Origin: JBLHKE01 sp047619485
GTDB lineage: Bacteria; Verrucomicrobiota; Verrucomicrobiia; Verrucomicrobiales; DEV007
Assembly (NCBI GenBank): GCA_047619485.1
Contig: JBLHKE010000265.1
Coordinates: forward strand, 1-9,790
Reading direction: 5' to 3'
DNA: 9,790 nt
In this document: positions 7,601 to 9,790 of the stretch, piece after piece
How the letters are laid out: each line of letters begins with the position of its first letter
Numbering within the stretch: the stretch's first letter is position 1
Translations under genes and position numbers: made by a program
Notes under the pieces: model-generated
Seen by the model: only the letters and a program-made list of their open reading frames with translations
Database searches by the model: none
Told to the model about the DNA's origin: nothing

Positions 7601-9617
7601 GCAGCGGCACGCCACCATGAATGTTGCCCCAACGCGCCGACTCAGCGACGACCGGGGTGCGCACCTGATCCGATAGCGCGTCCCAGCGAGCCTGCGCACG
7701 CCCCGGACTGAAGACCCCATCATTGGAGAAATACCGGTAGAGGCGATCGGCAAATTTCACCCGGAACTCCTCGTAGTCCCGCAACCCATCGTAGGGGACT
7801 GATGGAGAGTTCGGCGTATTCACCTGGGTCAGATCCGTATTCAGCAGCCGATTCCCCGAATTCAAAAACCGATCGTTCCCCAGTGAGATCTCCGCGTCCC
7901 AAGTGAAAAAATGGAACGGCTCATCGCCTGCCCCGCCTCGGCTGCGACGCCCAGCGAACCAGTTGCGATTGTTCACGCCAGTAGAGAACGTGCCGAAGAA
8001 CACCGGCCCTAGCCAATCGTTGTCGCCACTCCAGATCCGCGCGATCATCGAGTCGACGAAACTATCCATGTCGAGCAGCTTCTCCATCTGCGCATACTGG
8101 GTGGCACTCGTCACCCCTTCGGTGCCGAGCCCGAGCAGCTCGTTCCAAGCCCCCAGGTCGCCATCGGTAAGAAAACCGCCACCCTCGATCACATCCCAAT
8201 CCTCCTCATCCCCGTCCTCGTGCGAAGCGAAGTAAGCCGCATCAACGCGCTCGTGGAGATTGTACATCCCCCAATACTCACCGTTGATAAACACCTGCAC
8301 GAACTTGCCATACGGGGACAGCATCCCCATCTCATGTTCAGAGCGGCGCAAGAATTCATCGCGCATGTAGGTCGCGGTCTCGGTGAGGTCGTTGCGCCCG
8401 TTGCCCCAATCGATCGCCCACCCATCATGGCCGCAACTGCGCATCACCAGCCGATCGAACTCCTGCACGCGGTTCCCCTCAAACAATGGATACTCGAGAC
8501 GCCCCGCCCCGTAGTCTGATCGGAAGTACAAGCGCATCGGCTTCTTTTCGTGGAACCGCCCTTGGCCGCCATGGATACGAATCCCGGCATCGATCTGAAA
8601 ACCTCCATCGGCTGCCCCTTCCCCCGCCGGATCAAAATACTCCACCGAGACTGGCACCTCAGCCGCCCGCCCACGCTCTTGGAAATTGGTGTAGATCCCA
8701 TCCGGCCCGAGGAATCGACCGTCGCTCATCGCCAACGAAAGCGCCGGCAGCGATCCGAGCGCCTGCTCGATCTCGTCAGCGTAATCCGGATCCGACGCGA
8801 CCAGCTGCGACATGGCAGGTTGGTTCTTAATATCGGCCGGGAACAGAAAGGAATGCGTCACCACCTCACTCGGAACCGAATCCGGCGAGATCGCGATGGC
8901 GCGAAAAATCTTCGTCGACCCGACCACGATCGGTTCGCGGTAAACCTTGCCGGCCAGCCGGGTCGGTGGCGAACCATTGGTCGTGTAAAGGATCCTCGCG
9001 CCCGGCGTCGCCGCGATGCTCAGCACGAACGGTTCTTTGTAGTAACCATGCTCAACCGAGAACCTCGGAGCATTACTGAAATCATCCAAGGCCGGACCAT
9101 TCGCCGCACCGGGCGTCGGCATGATGAGGTAACCGAGTTCACCATCCGAGCCATCGCCGAAAGAGATGTCCCGCTGCTGCACCGGATACTCCGGCGCGAA
9201 CGCACTAACAGAAACACCAGCCGGATCCGAGAGCTGCAAAAATTCCCCATCCCCAGCCAGCGAAAAATCCGTGTGCAGCTCCATCCCTGCCACCCCTCGA
9301 GATTTACCCGAGGCGAACACTACCAGAAACTCACCCGGCCCTAGAGTGACCGCCGGAAACACCCAGCGCAGTGGAGCGTCCTCGTCATCACTCAGACCGA
9401 ACCCCGCCAGGTCGACCGCGTCAGCATCCGGGTTGAAAATTTCAATCCAATCCGAAGAGTCACCATCCTCATCGAGCAGCGTTTCGCCCGAGTTGATGGC
9501 CAGAAATTCGTGGATAACTGGAGCCGCGAAAACACCACCGGCAAGCGAGCCAGCCACAAGCACGAACATCAGGACGCGCAAGGGCGTCCCACGCATAAAT
9601 TGTGGGGGTATAAACAT
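1668..9617 (-). CDS. Giant secreted multidomain protein with lamin-tail, CotH-kinase, TSP3 and LamG-like modules (2,649 aa)
   Basis: The function is not known. It is an exported protein with a predicted kinase-like module and many adhesion or carbohydrate-binding-type modules. In order: signal peptide 1-31 (RVLMFVLVAGSLAGGVFA, cleavage after VFA or FAA); lamin-tail domain 33-173; chitobiase C-terminal-like domain about 183-258; CotH kinase domain about 268-706, with FINGEYWGMYNLHERVD at 443-459, GDNDW at 531-535 and FFTWDAEISLG at 570-580; a second chitobiase-like domain about 715-990 interrupted by a jelly-roll-like insert; a second lamin-tail domain about 994-1165; TSP3 repeats 1167-1308; LamG-like 1309-1508; TSP3 1511-1580; LamG-like 1583-1818; a split BACON/ASPM-like beta-sandwich 1832-2154; three cadherin-like domains about 2155-2455; and a C-terminal region with ALYMVQYS at 2590-2597. 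There is no C-terminal membrane anchor or sorting signal. By my count it has two cysteines and 29 lysines and is rich in Asp and Glu. ATG 9617 lacks a clear Shine-Dalgarno. Met8 (position 9596) gives a more compact signal peptide and is an alternative start. Confidence 0.93.
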   Translation of the reverse strand: MFIPPQFMRGTPLRVLMFVLVAGSLAGGVFAAPVIHEFLAINSGETLLDEDGDSSDWIEIFNPDADAVDLAGFGLSDDEDAPLRWVFPAVTLGPGEFLVVFASGKSRGVAGMELHTDFSLAGDGEFLQLSDPAGVSVSAFAPEYPVQQRDISFGDGSDGELGYLIMPTPGAANGPALDDFSNAPRFSVEHGYYKEPFVLSIAATPGARILYTTNGSPPTRLAGKVYREPIVVGSTKIFRAIAISPDSVPSEVVTHSFLFPADIKNQPAMSQLVASDPDYADEIEQALGSLPALSLAMSDGRFLGPDGIYTNFQERGRAAEVPVSVEYFDPAGEGAADGGFQIDAGIRIHGGQGRFHEKKPMRLYFRSDYGAGRLEYPLFEGNRVQEFDRLVMRSCGHDGWAIDWGNGRNDLTETATYMRDEFLRRSEHEMGMLSPYGKFVQVFINGEYWGMYNLHERVDAAYFASHEDGDEEDWDVIEGGGFLTDGDLGAWNELLGLGTEGVTSATQYAQMEKLLDMDSFVDSMIARIWSGDNDWLGPVFFGTFSTGVNNRNWFAGRRSRGGAGDEPFHFFTWDAEISLGNDRFLNSGNRLLNTDLTQVNTPNSPSVPYDGLRDYEEFRVKFADRLYRYFSNDGVFSPGRAQARWDALSDQVRTPVVAESARWGNIHGGVPLRRDVEWDRERLWVRDTFLAQRSDIVLDQFKARGLYPEVEPPEFPLVEGAVYPAPVDVALGVPAGQVGAIYYTLDGSDPRQSAAVDVSVLLPSNSPAKVLVPSVENGGSALGEGWKSFDDPVGIDGWIEGDSAVGFETQGLDYRSLLRVDVEQQMFGINGSVYMRVEFEVADQAAIDSIARLVLRLKYDDGFVAYLNGEKIAEANAPASPAWDSLSTAGNPDSAAVLYEEFDLTSQQSQLRVGRNVLALQGLNGALASSDLLLVPEIVASGVEVDAGVAATAVAYRGQFSMAQSGLVKTRFLSTTGVWSALREEPFVIGDRSATTGDLVVSELSYHPRDPEGAAEEAVAGGASDFEFLEVTNVSSDAVEMGGVRFDDGVDFVFPPSSLAPGESLVVVKKLDAFVVRFPTLGLDQIAGEFAAGTGLSNGGERLVLVDVADQILHDFEYDDRRPWPTLPDGDGPTLVLIDPGSNPDHAVATNWRASRVNDGVPGADEDSVDVDADGLADDWEQVFFGNLDEDGDGDSDGDSWTNAMEFAVGTNPRSGDTDNDGLSDSAEGTAGTDPLLRDSDGDGLPDGQEVGVTNTDPLRSDSDGDGLNDSYEVQVSRTDPNARDSDGDGSGDFSEVQRGSDPLLDTSIALSREGDFLIYASLESEISLGGGVLAMGAELVDGAIGKAVRLGVGNDLNYGELGDPGAANLTAILWVKLEALGGARALISKGDGWGIFAADGDLVLRLEGIPEIPLASGLAAGSWHQVAMVIDREIGIVRGFFDGEQVGSQPIADAVLIDSPGPLRLAGAGDVGVCVDEFSLLRFAMNPMELRGLSDGVAAGLRSIDIVGGGDRDLDGLPDDWELSVFGDLNQVGSGDLDGDGLTNLDEFLAGTDPNEADSDGDGSRDRDEILAGSDPLQGGVVSRFEEDLLLFSSFDRETLTGLDSGARLFDLTVPSENGTIIGGVDLVPGRAGEAARSVLGSVRYGDVHDPGAGSYSVSIWFKADRLEANEVQRVVGKGRVNEDGASAGWQILVFGEEVAVIGGQEGGGEWFMRGMPEGQSRLRIGEWNHASLVIDRSAAAGRIRLYVNGTEIEDDGFGEVMLAEAGEIGSDQPLTTHAASGGGQRFSGAVDELAIWGRTISADDVSAIYRGGLLTLGLEDLGDSAGIEPKLAVMPEEILMVLNPGGSGRFEAVLANAGTGRVQWIGELEFAEELSLETALERFDAGATPILEAIPFRYAFTEGMAGDNIADGGMDMFDGGNFLSTDLVEDIPYSDGVVIDSAAFGENGRYFTRKLAAGLFVLGADLDGVDSFSLSGDLGADGVGTADGVVLTIGRAGREFLGFVKRVYDGFDPGNGLFDPSVNHLIIVEDNGGAEQTFSSSTNSDAHEVSGLAGTRRLYHLLFSTSEGRKVEDEEARGLFETFLDTVGVAPGWANLAESGGQVPAAGQAALGLDFNTDRLQVGTERATLRFFSNDPDAARIEVPVRLRVNARPSAIGFPQLAGLEDSEPLVIDLDTAFGDDGRADGEELIYELLTITDPSLIDRTATTLVGNELSVALVPDAFGQANISLRATDPQGLSRVGAVRVRIEPVNDLPEVARPFVVSVEEDSGPVFVLLREFFSDVEDPNVALTFGLGTLLPGSALGPPFLDGVNGQLMVGLLPDANGVEFVPVRVFDLDGGMIEVDLRVEIVAVPDAPEKVGAIPQIVADEIASDVGFSVIPFFEDPDVGDSLVYSLVANSNPALFSSLRVDAVTGELAIGYAPFVSGSAELRIRATDQTGLFAEQTVTVVLPEIDAPGVTLGSEMRLNRQTGLWEQTVTIHNGAPRDIGAVRLLISGLAPGIIVYNASSHLPDGRAALIYNRTLPAGETVQIVLEYYSRDRSSDIAPQVEAEVSLRQTVLTDGQSFAIDRVLRLPDGGVLVEFPSEPGALYMVQYSAGMVDWKDAFVRLRAGGTRVQWIDRGAPATDSLPLGGGARFYRVMRVGVAED
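4878..5087 (-). repeat. Thrombospondin type 3-like calcium-binding repeat block 2
   Basis: Residues 1511-1580 of the giant protein form a shorter block. It opens with DLDGLPDDWELSVFGDL (1514-1530), then has GDLDGDGLTNLDEFLAGTDP and DSDGDGSRDRDEILAGSDP. It precedes the second LamG-like domain just as block 1 precedes the first, and shares the DGLxDDWE..xFGxL opening with it. That supports an internal duplication of a TSP3-LamG unit. Confidence 0.8.
5694..6119 (-). repeat. Thrombospondin type 3-like calcium-binding repeat block 1
   Basis: Residues 1167-1308 of the giant protein contain five to six Asp-rich units of the type DSDGDGLxDxxE...GTDP, for example DSDGDGLPDGQE at 1239-1250 and DSDGDGLNDSYE at 1262-1273. 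Such repeats wrap around Ca2+ ions in thrombospondins and in many bacterial exported proteins. The block opens with DADGLADDWEQVFFGNL (1172-1188). The DNA is repetitive too, with recurring 'ccatcgccatc' and 'ccgtcgccgtc'-like strings on the plus strand. The likely role is a rigid Ca2+-dependent spacer between the second lamin-tail domain and the first LamG-like domain. Confidence 0.85.
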
Positions 9618-9689
9618 CGGGTCAACTCAGTCTCAGTGCCTGAGCACCGAGGTCAATCTCGAAAGCAGACCGGAATGTCGCCGCCACTA
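9618..9689. other. Short 5' flank of the giant gene
   Basis: These 72 bp are the only native-looking sequence between the giant gene and the candidate insertion-sequence end. I see a small inverted repeat, CTCAG-TGC-CTGAG at 9632-9644, and a TTGACC on the minus strand at 9651-9656, but no matching -10 element at normal spacing. There is also no Shine-Dalgarno before ATG 9617. The promoter of the giant gene is therefore not identified. It may be degenerate, or may lie beyond 9690. Confidence 0.4.
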
Positions 9690-9754
9690 GGAGCCTGTCG
9701 GACTTAGAGGATTCGAGCAAAACGTTTTAGAATTCCGATCCAGATCCGTTTGCT

Positions 9755-9762
9755 GGGGAGGA
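9755..9762 (+). promoter_or_regulatory. Strong Shine-Dalgarno sequence
   Basis: GGGGAGGA at 9755-9762 lies five bases before ATG 9768. It is the best ribosome-binding site in the window and fixes the start of the truncated gene at the right edge. The two complete genes have no comparable site, which suggests this gene has a different, possibly mobile, origin. Confidence 0.65.
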
Positions 9763-9767
9763 TTTAA

Positions 9768-9790
9768 ATGGATTTAATGACGATTCAGCG
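9768..9790 (+). CDS. 5' end of a gene running off the right edge, possibly a transposase
   Basis: ATG 9768 follows the strong Shine-Dalgarno at 9755-9762, and the frame reads MDLMTIQR before the window ends. Eight residues cannot identify a protein. The opening is reminiscent of IS1595/ISXO2-like transposases, which commonly begin with a short 'M-[DN]-L-...-IQ' segment before a zinc-ribbon. Its position just inside a candidate insertion-sequence end fits that. The family assignment is an inference with low certainty; that a gene starts here is more secure. Confidence 0.45.

Larger units (their letters stand above)
9690..9790 (+). mobile_element. Candidate insertion-sequence end (truncated by the window edge)
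   Basis: From about 9690 the sequence GGAGCCTGTCGGACTTAG, followed by an AT-richer 60-bp leader, resembles the terminal inverted repeat and leader of an insertion sequence. A strongly translated gene begins right after it (ATG 9768). The partner inverted repeat and target-site duplication are outside the window, so the boundary is an estimate and the family is not established. The resemblance to a transposon end is from memory and is moderate at best. Confidence 0.4.

Noticed and set aside
8550..9344. A 264-codon plus-strand ORF opposite the N-terminal part of the giant gene.
   Set aside because: Arg/His/Pro-rich shadow of the lamin-tail and CotH coding region; no signal peptide or motif.
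1668..9617. High density of GATC and ATCGAT strings.
   Set aside because: It follows from frequent Ile-Asp, Asp-Arg and Asp-Leu codon pairs in GC-rich DNA. Without counts against a background there is no case for a methylation or regulatory signal.

Overview
The window looks like a GC-rich chromosome segment from the Verrucomicrobiota or a close relative. That assignment is an inference from the protein style: the giant exported protein combines lamin-tail domains, a CotH-kinase domain, chitobiase-type modules, thrombospondin-type-3 calcium repeats and LamG-like modules, and carries a 'DGLxDDWE..xFGxL' module opening and a C-terminal 'ALYMVQYS...W' tail that I associate with that phylum. Ribosome-binding sites are weak or absent at both complete genes.

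Layout. Positions 1-155 probably hold the last 50 codons of a plus-strand gene entering from the left; a competing 50-codon ORF overlaps it. Positions 156-357 are an AT-richer intergenic stretch with a possible sigma70-type promoter and a very strong intrinsic terminator (311-340). A CCA-adding tRNA nucleotidyltransferase follows on the plus strand, most plausibly from GTG 358 to the stop at 1671. The rest of the window is dominated by one minus-strand gene of 7,950 bp (9617 to 1668) encoding a 2,649-residue secreted multidomain protein. The two genes converge and share a CTAG tetranucleotide as both stop codons. To the right of the giant gene, 9618-9767 is non-coding. From about 9690 the sequence looks like the end of an insertion sequence, with a strong Shine-Dalgarno and the first eight codons of a gene (9768 onward) that resembles a transposase start.

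How the genes work together: they do not form a pathway. The tRNA enzyme is housekeeping. The giant protein is an exported, acidic, calcium-repeat-rich protein with a putative protein-kinase-like CotH module, and its substrate cannot be told from sequence. The points most worth following up are the terminator directly in front of the tRNA enzyme, two apparently nested domains in the giant protein, its internal TSP3-LamG duplication, and the mobile-element end about 70 bp upstream of its start. I found no CRISPR array, tRNA, rRNA or recognisable defence system.
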